In this document: positions 21,894 to 30,714 of the stretch, one piece after another
How the letters are laid out: each line of letters starts with the position of its first letter
How positions within the stretch are numbered: position 1 is the first letter of the stretch
Assembly (NCBI GenBank): GCA_963698565.1
Contig: CAVORH010000020.1
Coordinates: forward strand, 238,317 to 302,316
Origin: Sva-07 sp963698565
Lineage (GTDB): Bacteria > Actinomycetota > Acidimicrobiia > Acidimicrobiales > Ilumatobacteraceae
Length of the DNA: 64,000 nt
Direction: 5' to 3'
The notes under the pieces: generated by a model
The model's input: only the letters and a program-made list of their open reading frames with translations
What the model was told of the DNA's origin: nothing
Database searches by the model: none
Position numbers and translations under genes: made by a program

Positions 21894-23114
21894 GTGCTCG
21901 CAGGCAAGCGGATCGTGCTCGGGGTCACCGGGGGGATCGCCGCCTACAAGGCGGTCGAGGTCTGCCGTCGGCTCGTCGACGCCGGAGCCCACGTCGTGCC
22001 GATCATGACCGAGGGGGCGGAGCACTTCATCGGCCGCACCACCCTCAGCGCTCTCGCGAGCGAGCCGGTGCAGACCGAACTGTGGGACAACGCGACGACG
22101 CCGATTCCGCACACGAAGATCGGCCAAGGCGCCGACCTGATCCTGGTGGCCCCGGCGACCGCACGGCTGCTGGCCGCCTACCGCATGGGCCTGTCGACCG
22201 ATCTGCTCACCAACACCCTGATCGCCACGCGGGCGCCCGTTGTGGTGTGCCCGGCGATGCACACCGAGATGTGGGAGCACCCGAGCGTCGTCGACAACGT
22301 GGCGGTGCTGCGAGCCCGTGGCGTGCACATCGTCGAGCCCGAGGCCGGGCGGCTCGCCGGCGGCGATGTCGGCGCCGGCCGCCTCGCCGATCCCGGAGCG
22401 ATCGTCGCGGCGGTCGAGCGAGTGCTCGGGCCGCGCGATCTCGAGGGCGTCTCGGTCGTCGTGTCGGCGGGGGGCACCCGCGAACCGATCGACGCGGTCC
22501 GGGTGATCGCCAACCGGAGTTCCGGCAAACAGGGGTACGCCGTCGCTGCGGAAGCCTCGGCCCGTGGTGCACGCGTCACGTTGGTCTCGACGGTCTCGTT
22601 GCCCACGCCACACGGCGTCAGCGTCGTCGAGGTCGAGACGGCCGAGGAGATGCAGCAGGCGATGATTGCGGCAGCCGCCGATCACGACGTGATCGTGATG
22701 AGCGCCGCTGTTGCCGACTTCCGCCCCAAGGCCGCCGCCGACCGCAAGCTCAAGAAGCGCGACGGCACACCCGAGATCGTGTTGGAACCAACACCGGACA
22801 TCCTGGCCGGCCTCGGTGCGTCGAAGCGCTCCGATCAGGTGTTGGTGGGATTCGCCGCCGAGACCGACGATCTGCTCGCCAACGCCACCGAGAAGCTCCG
22901 GTCGAAACGCCTCGACCTGATCGTGGCCAACGACGTCAGCGCGCCCGCGGTTGGCTTCGCACACGACACAAACGCGGTTACGCTGTTGCGGCCCGACGCG
23001 GAGCCTGTCGAGATCGACCTCGCATCGAAGCGAGATGTCGCTCGGGCCGTCATCGACACCATCACTGACATTCTCGTCTCCATCCGCTCGACACATCGAC
23101 AGGACTTTGCATGA
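21894..23114 (+). CDS. coaBC: Bifunctional phosphopantothenoylcysteine decarboxylase / phosphopantothenate--cysteine ligase
   Basis: Performs two successive steps of coenzyme A synthesis. The 406-residue protein has an N-terminal flavoprotein decarboxylase (GVTGGIAAYKAVEVCRRL, the substrate clamp-like PAMHTEMWEHPSV, and active-site His in HTKIG). The C-terminal synthetase has VVVSAGGTREPIDAVRVIANRSSGKQG-type residues (VRVIANRSSGKQG), SAAVADFRPK and LKKRDG. GTG start follows a GGGAGGGGAG ribosome binding site. Its stop overlaps the metK ATG by four bases. Confidence 0.95.
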   Translation: MLAGKRIVLGVTGGIAAYKAVEVCRRLVDAGAHVVPIMTEGAEHFIGRTTLSALASEPVQTELWDNATTPIPHTKIGQGADLILVAPATARLLAAYRMGLSTDLLTNTLIATRAPVVVCPAMHTEMWEHPSVVDNVAVLRARGVHIVEPEAGRLAGGDVGAGRLADPGAIVAAVERVLGPRDLEGVSVVVSAGGTREPIDAVRVIANRSSGKQGYAVAAEASARGARVTLVSTVSLPTPHGVSVVEVETAEEMQQAMIAAAADHDVIVMSAAVADFRPKAAADRKLKKRDGTPEIVLEPTPDILAGLGASKRSDQVLVGFAAETDDLLANATEKLRSKRLDLIVANDVSAPAVGFAHDTNAVTLLRPDAEPVEIDLASKRDVARAVIDTITDILVSIRSTHRQDFA

Positions 23115-24298
23115 GCACGTACACGTTCACCTCCGAAAGCGTCACCGAAGGCCATCCCGACAAGATGGCCGACCAGGTCTCCGATGCCGTTCTCGACGCG
23201 ATCCTCACCGAGGACCCCGATGGCCGTGTCGCCTGCGAAACGCTGCTGACCACAGGACTGTGTGTCATCGCCGGCGAGATCACCACGTCGGCCTACGTCG
23301 ACATCCCGAAGATCGCCCGCGAGACGATCAACGGCATCGGCTACGACAACGCGGCCTACGGTTTCGACGGCAACACGTGCGGCGTGATCGTGTCGATCGA
23401 CGAGCAGAGCCCCGACATCGCCCAGGGCGTCGACACGAGCGAAGAGGTCCGGGGCGGCAAGTCCGGCGAGGACATCCTCAATCTCCAGGGCGCCGGCGAC
23501 CAGGGCATGATGTTCGGCTACGCCTGCAACGAGACCGACGATCTGATGCCGCTGCCGATCTGGACCGCCCACCGGCTGTCCGAGCGCCTCGCCGAGGTCC
23601 GCAAGTCCGGCCAGGTCCCGTACCTTCGCCCCGACGGCAAGACCCAGGTCACCTACGAGTACCACAACGGCTGGCCCGTGGCGCTGAAGGCCGTGCTGAT
23701 CAGCACCCAGCACCAGGACGGCGTCGATCGCGACACCGTCATCCGGCCGGATCTGATCGACCAGGTGATCCGGCCCACGATCCCCGAGCGCTTCGCCGAC
23801 GACGACTTCGAGATCTACGTCAACCCGACCGGGCAGTTCGTGCGCGGCGGCCCCTTCGCCGACGCCGGCCTCACCGGCCGCAAGATCATCGTCGACACGT
23901 ACGGCGGCATGGGCCGCCACGGCGGTGGCGCCTTCTCCGGCAAGGACCCGAGCAAGGTCGACCGCTCGGCCGCGTACGCCGGTCGCTGGGTCGCCAAGCA
24001 CGTCGTCGCCTCCGGCGCCGCTGATCGCTGCGAGGTGCAGTTGGCCTACGCCATCGGCATGGCGCAGCCGATGAGCATCCTCGTCGAGACCTTCGGGACG
24101 TCGCACGTCGACCCTGCAGTGATCGAGGCTGCGGTCCGATCGGTGTTCGACCTCCGTCCGGGCGCCATCGTGCGCGACCTCGACCTGAAGCGCCCGATCT
24201 ACAAGCGCTCGGCCGCGTACGGTCACTTCGGTCGCGCCGGCTTCCCGTGGGAGGATCTCAGCCGCCTCGACGAGTTCAAGTCGGCCGTCGGCGTCTGA
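23111..24298 (+). CDS. metK: S-adenosylmethionine synthase
   Basis: Makes S-adenosylmethionine from methionine and ATP. The 395-residue protein begins FTSESVTEGHPDKMADQVSD, the first signature. It has the GAGDQGMMFGYACNET hexapeptide region and the glycine-rich loop YGGMGRHGGGAFSGKDPSKVDRSAAY. The C-terminus contains SAAYGHFGR. Length and order are standard. Because it overlaps coaBC no SAM riboswitch can precede it here. Confidence 0.98.
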   Translation: MSTYTFTSESVTEGHPDKMADQVSDAVLDAILTEDPDGRVACETLLTTGLCVIAGEITTSAYVDIPKIARETINGIGYDNAAYGFDGNTCGVIVSIDEQSPDIAQGVDTSEEVRGGKSGEDILNLQGAGDQGMMFGYACNETDDLMPLPIWTAHRLSERLAEVRKSGQVPYLRPDGKTQVTYEYHNGWPVALKAVLISTQHQDGVDRDTVIRPDLIDQVIRPTIPERFADDDFEIYVNPTGQFVRGGPFADAGLTGRKIIVDTYGGMGRHGGGAFSGKDPSKVDRSAAYAGRWVAKHVVASGAADRCEVQLAYAIGMAQPMSILVETFGTSHVDPAVIEAAVRSVFDLRPGAIVRDLDLKRPIYKRSAAYGHFGRAGFPWEDLSRLDEFKSAVGV

Positions 24299-24308
24299 GC
24301 CACTCCCG

Positions 24309-26036
24309 GTGGCGAGCGTTGCCACCGTCGTTCCCGACGTCACGGGGCTCGACAAGCAGTTCGACTACCTGATTCCACAGGATCTGTCGGCGCGAGTCCG
24401 CGTGGGAACGATCGTGCGGGTCGAACTCCACGGCCGCCGGATCGGTGGCTGGGTCGCAGCGATCTCCGACTCGTCGTCGGATGGCCGCCCGGTCGAATCG
24501 CTCAAACCGATCGCGAAGGTGACGGGTCACGGCCCCGGACCCGAACTCTTCGCGCTCGCCGAGTGGGCGTCGATCCGATGGGCGGCCCGGCGGATCCGGC
24601 CGTTCCTGGTCACGGCGTCACCGGGCCGGGCGGTGGTGGCGCTGCCGACGGATCGACGAACCGGCATGGCGCCCGCACCCGTCTCGCCGGCGACGCGAGA
24701 GCTGCTGGAGGCCGGCGGCGGCGTGCTCCGCCTGCCACCGCGTGTCGACGTGATGCCGACGGTGCTCGCTGCCGTCGCGTCGGGGCCGACACTCGTGGTG
24801 GCACCCGAGCACGATGCCGTGATGCTCCTCGCGACGAGGTTGCGACGGGCGGGGCTGTCGGTGGCGATCGCACCTGACGACTGGGCGGCAGCGGCAGGCG
24901 GCGTCGATGTCGTGATCGGCACGAGGTCGGCAGCCTGGGCGCCGTGTCCGGGGCTGGCGGCGGCCGTGGTGCTCGACGAGCACGACGAGGCGCTGCAGAA
25001 CGAACGGACACCGACCTGGCATGCGCGCGACGTGATCGTGGAGCGTTGTCGTCGAGCGGGAGTGCCGTTCGTGCTCGTGTCGCCCACGCCGACGCTGACC
25101 TCGGTGGTCGAGTACGCAGGTGAGCGAGGCGTCGTGCACCCCCCGGCGGCGCGCGAGCGGGCCGGTTGGCCGAGGGTGACGGTGGTCGATCGCACCGACG
25201 AGGACCCCTGGAAACGCTCGCTCGTCACCTCCGCGCTGATCGAGCGATTGCGCGATCCATCGCTGACGGTGGTGTGTGTCAGCAACATCACCGGGCGGGC
25301 ACGGGTGCTCGCGTGCCGACAGTGTCGCTCGCTGATCCGGTGCGAGCAGTGCGATGCCGCCGTCGGCCTCGACGACGACGGTCGCCTGTCGTGCCGACGG
25401 TGCGGGGCCGCTCGGCCGCCGGTGTGCCAGGTCTGCGGTGCGAGCCGGTTCGCCAACCTGCGCCCGGGCGTCACCCGCCTGCGCGAGGAGTTGGAGGCCG
25501 CGGCCGCTCGCCCCGTCGTGTCGGTCACGGGATCCGACGCCGATCCGCCCGCCCGCGCCGGGGTCTACGTCGGCACCGAAGCGGTGCTGCACCGGGTCGG
25601 GGCCGCAGATGTGGTGTCGTTCCTGGAGTTCGACTCCGAGATGCTCGCGCCCCGGTTCCGGGCGAGCGAGCAGGCACTGGCGTTGATCGTGCGGGCGGGC
25701 CGCATCGCACCGGAGGTGATGATCCAGACCTTCTCCCCGGAGCACGAGGTGATCCTTGCGGCGGCCGCCGGCGATCCGTCGAGGGTGCTCGAGGCCGAAC
25801 GCGTACGTCGCGAGTCGCTCGGCCTGCCACCCTTCGGGGCGCTGGCGGTGGTGTCCGGCACCGGCGCATCCGAGGTGGTCGAGCAGCTCCCCACCGACAT
25901 CCAGGTCGGTGGGGACGGCGCCGACCGCTTCCTCGTGCGGGCGCCCGACTGGGACACGCTCGGGCTCGCTCTCAACGCTGCGCAGCGTCCCAGTGGCTCA
26001 CGCGTCCGTGTCGAGGTCGACCCACCCCGGATCTGA
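24309..26036 (+). CDS. priA: Primosomal protein N' (PriA), helicase-degenerate actinobacterial form
   Basis: Replication-restart protein that recognises forked DNA. At 575 residues it is shorter than the ~730-residue E. coli helicase. The N-terminal fork-binding domain (DKQFDYLIPQDLSARVRVGTIVRV) and the cysteine-rich zinc region (CRQCRSLIRCEQCDAAVG, then CRRCG and CQVCGA) are kept. The expected Walker A Gly-Lys-Ser/Thr is not seen, and the DEAH-like box reads VVLDEHDE. It is thus probably an ATPase-deficient PriA, as known for actinobacteria. It starts at GTG ten bases after metK. Confidence 0.88.
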   Translation: MASVATVVPDVTGLDKQFDYLIPQDLSARVRVGTIVRVELHGRRIGGWVAAISDSSSDGRPVESLKPIAKVTGHGPGPELFALAEWASIRWAARRIRPFLVTASPGRAVVALPTDRRTGMAPAPVSPATRELLEAGGGVLRLPPRVDVMPTVLAAVASGPTLVVAPEHDAVMLLATRLRRAGLSVAIAPDDWAAAAGGVDVVIGTRSAAWAPCPGLAAAVVLDEHDEALQNERTPTWHARDVIVERCRRAGVPFVLVSPTPTLTSVVEYAGERGVVHPPAARERAGWPRVTVVDRTDEDPWKRSLVTSALIERLRDPSLTVVCVSNITGRARVLACRQCRSLIRCEQCDAAVGLDDDGRLSCRRCGAARPPVCQVCGASRFANLRPGVTRLREELEAAAARPVVSVTGSDADPPARAGVYVGTEAVLHRVGAADVVSFLEFDSEMLAPRFRASEQALALIVRAGRIAPEVMIQTFSPEHEVILAAAAGDPSRVLEAERVRRESLGLPPFGALAVVSGTGASEVVEQLPTDIQVGGDGADRFLVRAPDWDTLGLALNAAQRPSGSRVRVEVDPPRI

Positions 26037-26049
26037 TCGCTCGCGCTGC

Positions 26050-26430
26050 TCAGACACCCATCTTGTTCTTGAGATGGTCGAGCACGGGGGTGTGCTCGGA
26101 CTGAGGGCTGAACAGGATCAGGTTCGCGTCCTCCTCGACACGCACGCTGTGCCCGGCGGGCCAGTGGAAGAGATCGCCCTCGGCGCAGGTCTCGGTGGTG
26201 TCGTCGCTGTAGGTGACCGTGACGTTGCCGTCGATCACGTACCCCCAGTGCGCCGCCTGGCACATGTCGCCGTGCAGGCCGACGAGGAGCGGAGCGAGGT
26301 CGGCGCCCTTGGCCATCGTGAAGAACTCGGCACCCATCACGCCGAAGGCTGCGCCGAAGTCGGTCTGCTGTCGGGCGACTGCGCCCGGAGCGTCGATCTT
26401 GACCGGGATGTCGTTCTTGGTGATGTGCAT
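26050..26430 (-). CDS. Cupin-domain protein
   Basis: A 126-residue single-domain protein of unknown function. The pattern AAHWGYVIDGNVTVTYSDDTTETCAEGDLFHWPAGHSV fits a cupin: two short beta motifs with the G-x5-H/G-type turns and an HWPAGH ending. The first His-rich motif is incomplete, so metal binding is uncertain. It has a GAGGAGACAC ribosome binding site. It is convergent with priA and divergent from the TPR regulator, with two inverted repeats in the shared upstream region. Confidence 0.65.
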   Translation of the reverse strand: MHITKNDIPVKIDAPGAVARQQTDFGAAFGVMGAEFFTMAKGADLAPLLVGLHGDMCQAAHWGYVIDGNVTVTYSDDTTETCAEGDLFHWPAGHSVRVEEDANLILFSPQSEHTPVLDHLKNKMGV

Positions 26431-26454
26431 GGTGTGTCTCCTCGGGTTGACGGC

Positions 26455-26473
26455 CCGGCCCCCACTGGGCCGG
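26455..26473. repeat. 7-bp inverted repeat between divergent genes
   Basis: CCGGCCC at 26455-26461 and GGGCCGG at 26467-26473 are perfectly complementary around CCACT. It lies 25 bases upstream of the cupin start. A regulatory role is possible but unproven. Confidence 0.35.
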
Positions 26474-26486
26474 ATACGAACCAGGC

Positions 26487-26503
26487 GTGACAGTCGGTGT
26501 CAC
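26487..26503. promoter_or_regulatory. Candidate operator GTGACA-N5-TGTCAC
   Basis: GTGACA at 26487-26492 and TGTCAC at 26498-26503 form a perfect inverted repeat. It ends eight bases before the preferred ATG of the TPR gene and overlaps a possible -10 (CACAAT). The half-site spacing differs from CRP sites. A repressor or autoregulator is the most likely user. Confidence 0.45.
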
Positions 26504-26511
26504 AATGCGAC

Positions 26512-28548
26512 ATGGCAACCGACGCACTCGCGGAGCGCGTCCGAGCCGCGCGGCGGGCGATGGAGCTGGGGGACTGGACCGAAGCGGTGCACCTGCTCGA
26601 CGTCGAAGGTGCCGCCGGCTCGGCCGACTGCCTCGAGGCCCGAGCCGAGGCCGCGTACGGTGCCGGCGACTTCGACGGGTGCGTCGGGTCGTGGGAGGAC
26701 CTGCACTCCCTCCTCGTCCAGCGGGGAGAGCAGGTCGAGGCGGGCCGCGTCGCCGCGATGGTCGCGATGTACCTGATGATGGACACGGGGCTGATGGCAC
26801 CGGTGCGAGGCTGGTTGCGCTGCGCCGAGCGGCACCTCGAGGGAATCGACGACCACCCGGTGCGGGCGATCATCGCGATGGTCAAGGCCTACGAACGCTT
26901 CATGTGCGGATCGATGGAGGCGGCACGCGTCGAGGCCGCTGCTGCCATCGAACTGGGCGAGCGGCACGGTGTCGTGCCGGCCGTCGTGATCGGGCGGACC
27001 TGCACGGCTCGTCTCACGATCTTCGACGGGGAGGTCGACGAAGGGCTCGACCTGCTCGACGAGGTCGGTGCCCTGTTGATGTCCGGGGCGGCCGACCCGC
27101 TGACGACCGGCATGATGTACTGCGAGATCATCTGTGCCGCGCAGGGCCTGATGCGCCCCGATCTCGCTGCACAGTGGACCGACGTGATGGAGCACTGGCG
27201 TCACGGAGCCGCGTACGGCGGCATCAACGGACGCTGCCGTGTCCACCGCGCCGAAGTGCTGCGGCTCAGCGGCACCTGCGAACTCGCCGAGGCCGAGGCG
27301 CTCGCCGCATGCGAGGAGCTGCGCCCGTGGATGCGCCGCGAGTTCGGATGGCCACTGGTGGAGCTCGGCAACGTCCGGCTCCGTGCGGGCGATCTCGACG
27401 GCGCGGAGCAGGCGTACACCGAGGCGAGCGCGCACGGCTGGTCGCCGCAGCCCGGTCTCGCGCTCGTGCACCTCGCCCGCGGCGACGCCGACGGGGCGGC
27501 AGCGATGATCGCCCACGCGATCGAGCATCCGATCGACGCTCCGTCCAAGGAGCGGCCACCGTTCGGGCCGCTGCGCCTGTTTCCACTCCACGACGCCCAG
27601 GCGGAGATCGCCTATGCCCGCGGCGATCGGGTCACGCTCGAGCGAGCTGCCGCCGCGATCGACGAGACGGCCGCGGCGTATCCGTCGCCGATGCTGCGGG
27701 CACGAGCACTGCTCGCGCACGGTTGCGCGTCGGTCCTCGATGGCGAGCCCGAACGCGCCATCGGCGAGGTGAGCCGTTCGATCGCCGAGCTGAACAGCAT
27801 GGGCGCACCGTTCGATGCCGCCCTCGCTCGGCTGGTCATGGCCGATGCCTACCAGCTGGCCGGGGGAGCAGCCGAAGCGACGTTCGAGCGTCGGAGCGCT
27901 CGGGACGCCCTCGCCTCGTTCGGGGCGGAGTGGTGGGCCGAACGGGTGGACGAACTGATCGGATCCCCCGCTCCTGTCGGGGCTCCGTCGGTGACGCCGC
28001 ACGGGGTGTTCCGCGCCGATGGAGACATGCGCACGGTCGGGTGGGGCACCTCGTCGACGGTCGTCCGCGACCTCAAGGGCTACCGCTACATCGCACGGCT
28101 GTTGGCCGAACCCGACCGTGAGTTCCACGCCGCCGACCTGGTCCGGATGGAGACCGGATCCGATCAGCGCACACCACTCGACCGGGGGATTCCCGTGCTC
28201 GACGAGCATGCGAAGGCTGCCTACCGTCGACGCCTCGGCGAGATCGACGAGGACATCGCCGACGCACGCGTTCACAACGATCTCGGCCGCGCCGAGCTCG
28301 CCGAGCGCGATCGGGACTACCTCATCGAGGAGTTGAAGCGGGCGACCGGGCTGGGCGGTCGCGATCGCGTGGTGCTCGACGACGCGGAACGAGCCCGGGG
28401 CAGCGTGACACGATCGATTCGCTATTCACTCACGCGCCTCGCCGAGTCGAGCCCGGCGGTTGCGGACCATCTCCGCCAGCACGTGCAGACGGGAACCTTC
28501 TGTCGTTACGAACGCGACTCGCTGCATCCCGTCGACTGGACCGTCTGA
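26512..28548 (+). CDS. TPR-repeat protein with C-terminal winged-helix-like regulator domain
   Basis: A 678-residue cytoplasmic protein. About residues 1-480 are Ala- and Leu-rich helical pairs typical of tetratricopeptide repeats (AEAAYGAGDFDGCVGSWEDL, LRLSGTCELAEAEALAACEEL, VRLRAGDLDGAEQAYTEAS). The last ~180 residues resemble a C-terminal domain found in large actinobacterial TPR or ATPase regulators: RTVGWGTSSTVVRDLKGYRYI followed by LLAEPDREFHAADLV, and near the end DDAERARGSVTRSIRYSL. No ATPase or known catalytic domain is visible, so function is inferred only as regulation or scaffolding. ATG 26512 is preferred; GTG 26497 in frame would place the start inside the inverted repeat. Confidence 0.6.
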   Translation: MATDALAERVRAARRAMELGDWTEAVHLLDVEGAAGSADCLEARAEAAYGAGDFDGCVGSWEDLHSLLVQRGEQVEAGRVAAMVAMYLMMDTGLMAPVRGWLRCAERHLEGIDDHPVRAIIAMVKAYERFMCGSMEAARVEAAAAIELGERHGVVPAVVIGRTCTARLTIFDGEVDEGLDLLDEVGALLMSGAADPLTTGMMYCEIICAAQGLMRPDLAAQWTDVMEHWRHGAAYGGINGRCRVHRAEVLRLSGTCELAEAEALAACEELRPWMRREFGWPLVELGNVRLRAGDLDGAEQAYTEASAHGWSPQPGLALVHLARGDADGAAAMIAHAIEHPIDAPSKERPPFGPLRLFPLHDAQAEIAYARGDRVTLERAAAAIDETAAAYPSPMLRARALLAHGCASVLDGEPERAIGEVSRSIAELNSMGAPFDAALARLVMADAYQLAGGAAEATFERRSARDALASFGAEWWAERVDELIGSPAPVGAPSVTPHGVFRADGDMRTVGWGTSSTVVRDLKGYRYIARLLAEPDREFHAADLVRMETGSDQRTPLDRGIPVLDEHAKAAYRRRLGEIDEDIADARVHNDLGRAELAERDRDYLIEELKRATGLGGRDRVVLDDAERARGSVTRSIRYSLTRLAESSPAVADHLRQHVQTGTFCRYERDSLHPVDWTV

Positions 28549-28572
28549 GTCCGCTGCTCGAATCAGCCGGAC
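28549..28572. terminator. Weak stem-loop between convergent genes
   Basis: GTCCGCTG at 28549-28556 pairs with CAG-C-CGGAC at 28564-28572 with one bulged C. It lies just after the TPR gene stop and overlaps the end of the convergent dehydratase gene. A terminator role is plausible; no T run is present. Confidence 0.4.
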
Positions 28573-29522
28573 GGAGCGGTGAGCGCGTCGAAGCGCTGCC
28601 GGTCGATGTTGCCGCCGGAGAGGATGATGCCGACGCGGCGGTTCGCGAAGCGGGCAGGGTCGTGGAGCACCGCGGCGACACCGGCGACACCGCTCGGTTC
28701 GAGCCGCCGCCCCAGCAACGCCAGCGAGCGACGCATCGCATCGACGAGCTGGGCGTCGGTCACCGTGACGACATCGCTGACCAGTTCGCGGTTGATGGCG
28801 AACGTGGCGGCGCCCGGCGCCGTGACCGCGAGGCCGTCGGCGATCGTGTCGGGCTGGGCGATTCGCACCGGATGTCCGGCGGCGAACGACTGCCTCGTGT
28901 CGTCGCCGGCTGACGGTTCGACCCCGATCAGCTCACAGCCCGGATCGAGCTGGCGCATCGCCGACGCGCAGCCGGCCATCAGTCCGCCACCCGACATCGG
29001 CACCAGCAGGACGTCGAGGGCACCGACCTGGTCGTGGAGTTCGAGCGCAGCGGTTCCCTGCCCGGCCATCACCATCGGATCCTCGAACGGATGGACGAAC
29101 GTCGCGCCGGTCTCGGCGACCTGTGCACGGGCAGCGGCTTCGCGGTCGACGACCGCACGGGGGAACGTGACGATGTCGGCGCCGAAGTGCTCGATCAGCG
29201 AGCGTTTGGCCGCCGCCACGTCCTCGGGAACGTGGATCGTGGCGTGCATCCCGAGCAGGTCAGCGGCGCAGGCGACCGCTGCGCCGTGGTTGCCCGATGA
29301 CACCGCGACGACGCCCCGTTCCCGGTCGTCGAGCGGGATCCGGACGAGCCGGTGGTAGGCGCCACGGAACTTGAACGCTCCAGCGCGCTGCTGTGACTCG
29401 TCCTTGGCGAACACCGACGCGCCCGCGAGCTCGTCGAGATCGTCGGATCGCAGCACCGGCGTCACGATCGCCGCCGGAGCGATTGCGAGCGCTGCTGCGC
29501 GGATGTCCGCGAGGTCGATCAT
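28563..29522 (-). CDS. PLP-dependent threonine dehydratase / serine racemase-like enzyme
   Basis: A 319-residue fold-type II PLP enzyme, probably deaminating threonine or serine to a 2-oxo acid. The PLP Lys is in QQRAGAFKFRGAYHRL, the substrate Ser-Gly-Asn-His loop is VSSGNHGAAVA, and the phosphate-binding loop is MSGGGLMAG. It has no C-terminal ACT-like regulatory domain, so it is the short, catabolic-type form. Serine racemase is an alternative. The ATG overlaps the stop of the upstream methyltransferase gene by four bases, so the two form an operon. Confidence 0.8.
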   Translation of the reverse strand: MIDLADIRAAALAIAPAAIVTPVLRSDDLDELAGASVFAKDESQQRAGAFKFRGAYHRLVRIPLDDRERGVVAVSSGNHGAAVACAADLLGMHATIHVPEDVAAAKRSLIEHFGADIVTFPRAVVDREAAARAQVAETGATFVHPFEDPMVMAGQGTAALELHDQVGALDVLLVPMSGGGLMAGCASAMRQLDPGCELIGVEPSAGDDTRQSFAAGHPVRIAQPDTIADGLAVTAPGAATFAINRELVSDVVTVTDAQLVDAMRRSLALLGRRLEPSGVAGVAAVLHDPARFANRRVGIILSGGNIDRQRFDALTAPSG

Positions 29523-30133
29523 GCCGACAACTCCTCGGCGGGCCGGACGGCGAACAGACGGAACCCGGCCTTCGACGTGAGACGTTCGCAGACGTAGCCC
29601 TGCCCGTCGAGCCATCGCTGCAGGGAGTCCGCGCCGAGATGTTTCTGGACGACGAGCGCCGCGTTGCCGGTGGGGACGAGTCGTCCGAGCCAGGTGAGCA
29701 ACAGGTCGTGGAGGGCGCTCTTGCCGATTCGGATCGGCGGATTCGACCAGATGGTCGAGAAGCGCACCTCGCCGGGCACCTCCTCCGGATGGGCGACCAC
29801 GATGTTGGGCAGCTCGTTCCGTTCGGCGTTGCGGCGACAGAGGTCCCGTGCACGAGCGTTCACGTCGACGGCCCAGACCGTGGCGCCGGGCGAACGCCGT
29901 GCCATCGCGAGCGCGATCGGCCCGGCACCGCAGCCGAGGTCCAACACGTCCCCGGACGGGGCGAGCGGGAGTGAAGCTCGCAGCAGCATCGAGGTCGCCG
30001 TGTCGAGGTGGCCGTGGGAGAACACGCCGCGGTCGGTCTCCATCGTGAATGCCGTGTCGGGCAGGGTGACGTCGACGACGAGCGGAGACGAGGGCACGGT
30101 CGGGTCGTCGTCGAAGTACTGGTCGCTGGCCAC
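29519..30133 (-). CDS. RsmC-like class I methyltransferase
   Basis: A 204-residue SAM-dependent methyltransferase of the RsmC/RlmG-related type, likely acting on rRNA guanine. It has motif I DLGCGAGPIALAMARR, then VWAVDVNARARDLCRRNAERN, and the catalytic IWSNPPIRIGK with NPPI. The N-terminus has FSHGHLDTATSMLLRA, as in the short Gram-positive form lacking the extra N-terminal domain. GTG 30133 is used since the protein start VASDQYFDDDP fits relatives. The exact nucleotide modified is not known. Confidence 0.78.
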   Translation of the reverse strand: MASDQYFDDDPTVPSSPLVVDVTLPDTAFTMETDRGVFSHGHLDTATSMLLRASLPLAPSGDVLDLGCGAGPIALAMARRSPGATVWAVDVNARARDLCRRNAERNELPNIVVAHPEEVPGEVRFSTIWSNPPIRIGKSALHDLLLTWLGRLVPTGNAALVVQKHLGADSLQRWLDGQGYVCERLTSKAGFRLFAVRPAEELSA

Positions 30134-30139
30134 TGCCTC

Positions 30140-30145
30140 TAGCCT
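30140..30145 (+). promoter_or_regulatory. Candidate -10 (TAGCCT) for leaderless def
   Basis: TAGCCT ends seven bases before the def ATG. It is the same hexamer seen before aroC and hisG. It lies just upstream of the divergent methyltransferase gene. Confidence 0.5.
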
Positions 30146-30152
30146 GACACGG

Positions 30153-30692
30153 ATGTCGTACACGATCCGCACCTACGGCGACCCCGTACTGAAGACCGTT
30201 GCCTCTCAGGTCGACGACGTCGACGGCAAGATCATCCGCCTCGTCGACGACATGTTCGACACGTTGGTCGACTCCGGGAACGGAATCGCCCTGGCTGCAC
30301 CGCAGATCGGCGTGCAGAAGCAGGTCGTCGTCTGGGACATCGACGAGCGGCCACTCGCGATCATCAACCCCGAGGTCGTCGAATCCGACGGTGAGTGGGT
30401 GTACGACGAGGGGTGCCTGTCGATTCCCGGCCTCTACGTCGAGATGCTCCGCCCGAAGACCGTCCTCGTGCGCGGCGTCGATCTCAATGGCGAGATCATC
30501 GAGATCGAGGCCGACGAACTCGAAGCTCGGATGTTCCAGCACGAGATCGACCACCTCAACGGTGTCCTGATGTTCGATCGTCTCGAGGGCGACCAGCGCA
30601 AGGAAGCGATGAAGGAGTACCGCCGGATCGAGGAGGAGGCCGCTCGTCAGGCAGCGCGCCCGCCGATCCGTCGTCGTCTCGGTCTCGGATGA
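30153..30692 (+). CDS. def: Peptide deformylase
   Basis: Removes the formyl group from nascent proteins using a bound metal ion. The 179-residue enzyme shows all three motifs: GIALAAPQIGV (motif 1), EGCLSIPG (motif 2, metal Cys) and HEIDHLNG (motif 3, metal His pair and catalytic Glu). The ATG is placed by the -10-like hexamer and the family start MSYTIRTYGDPVLK. fmt follows after 22 bases; together they form the formylation cycle. Confidence 0.96.
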   Translation: MSYTIRTYGDPVLKTVASQVDDVDGKIIRLVDDMFDTLVDSGNGIALAAPQIGVQKQVVVWDIDERPLAIINPEVVESDGEWVYDEGCLSIPGLYVEMLRPKTVLVRGVDLNGEIIEIEADELEARMFQHEIDHLNGVLMFDRLEGDQRKEAMKEYRRIEEEAARQAARPPIRRRLGLG

Positions 30693-30714
30693 ACGACCTG
30701 GTGGGGAGCGGAGC

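Noticed and set aside
23060..23111. SAM riboswitch before metK
   Set aside because: metK overlaps coaBC by four bases; there is no leader.
26487..26503. CRP site at the TPR gene
   Set aside because: The GTGA and TCAC halves are nine bases apart instead of six, so it does not fit CRP.
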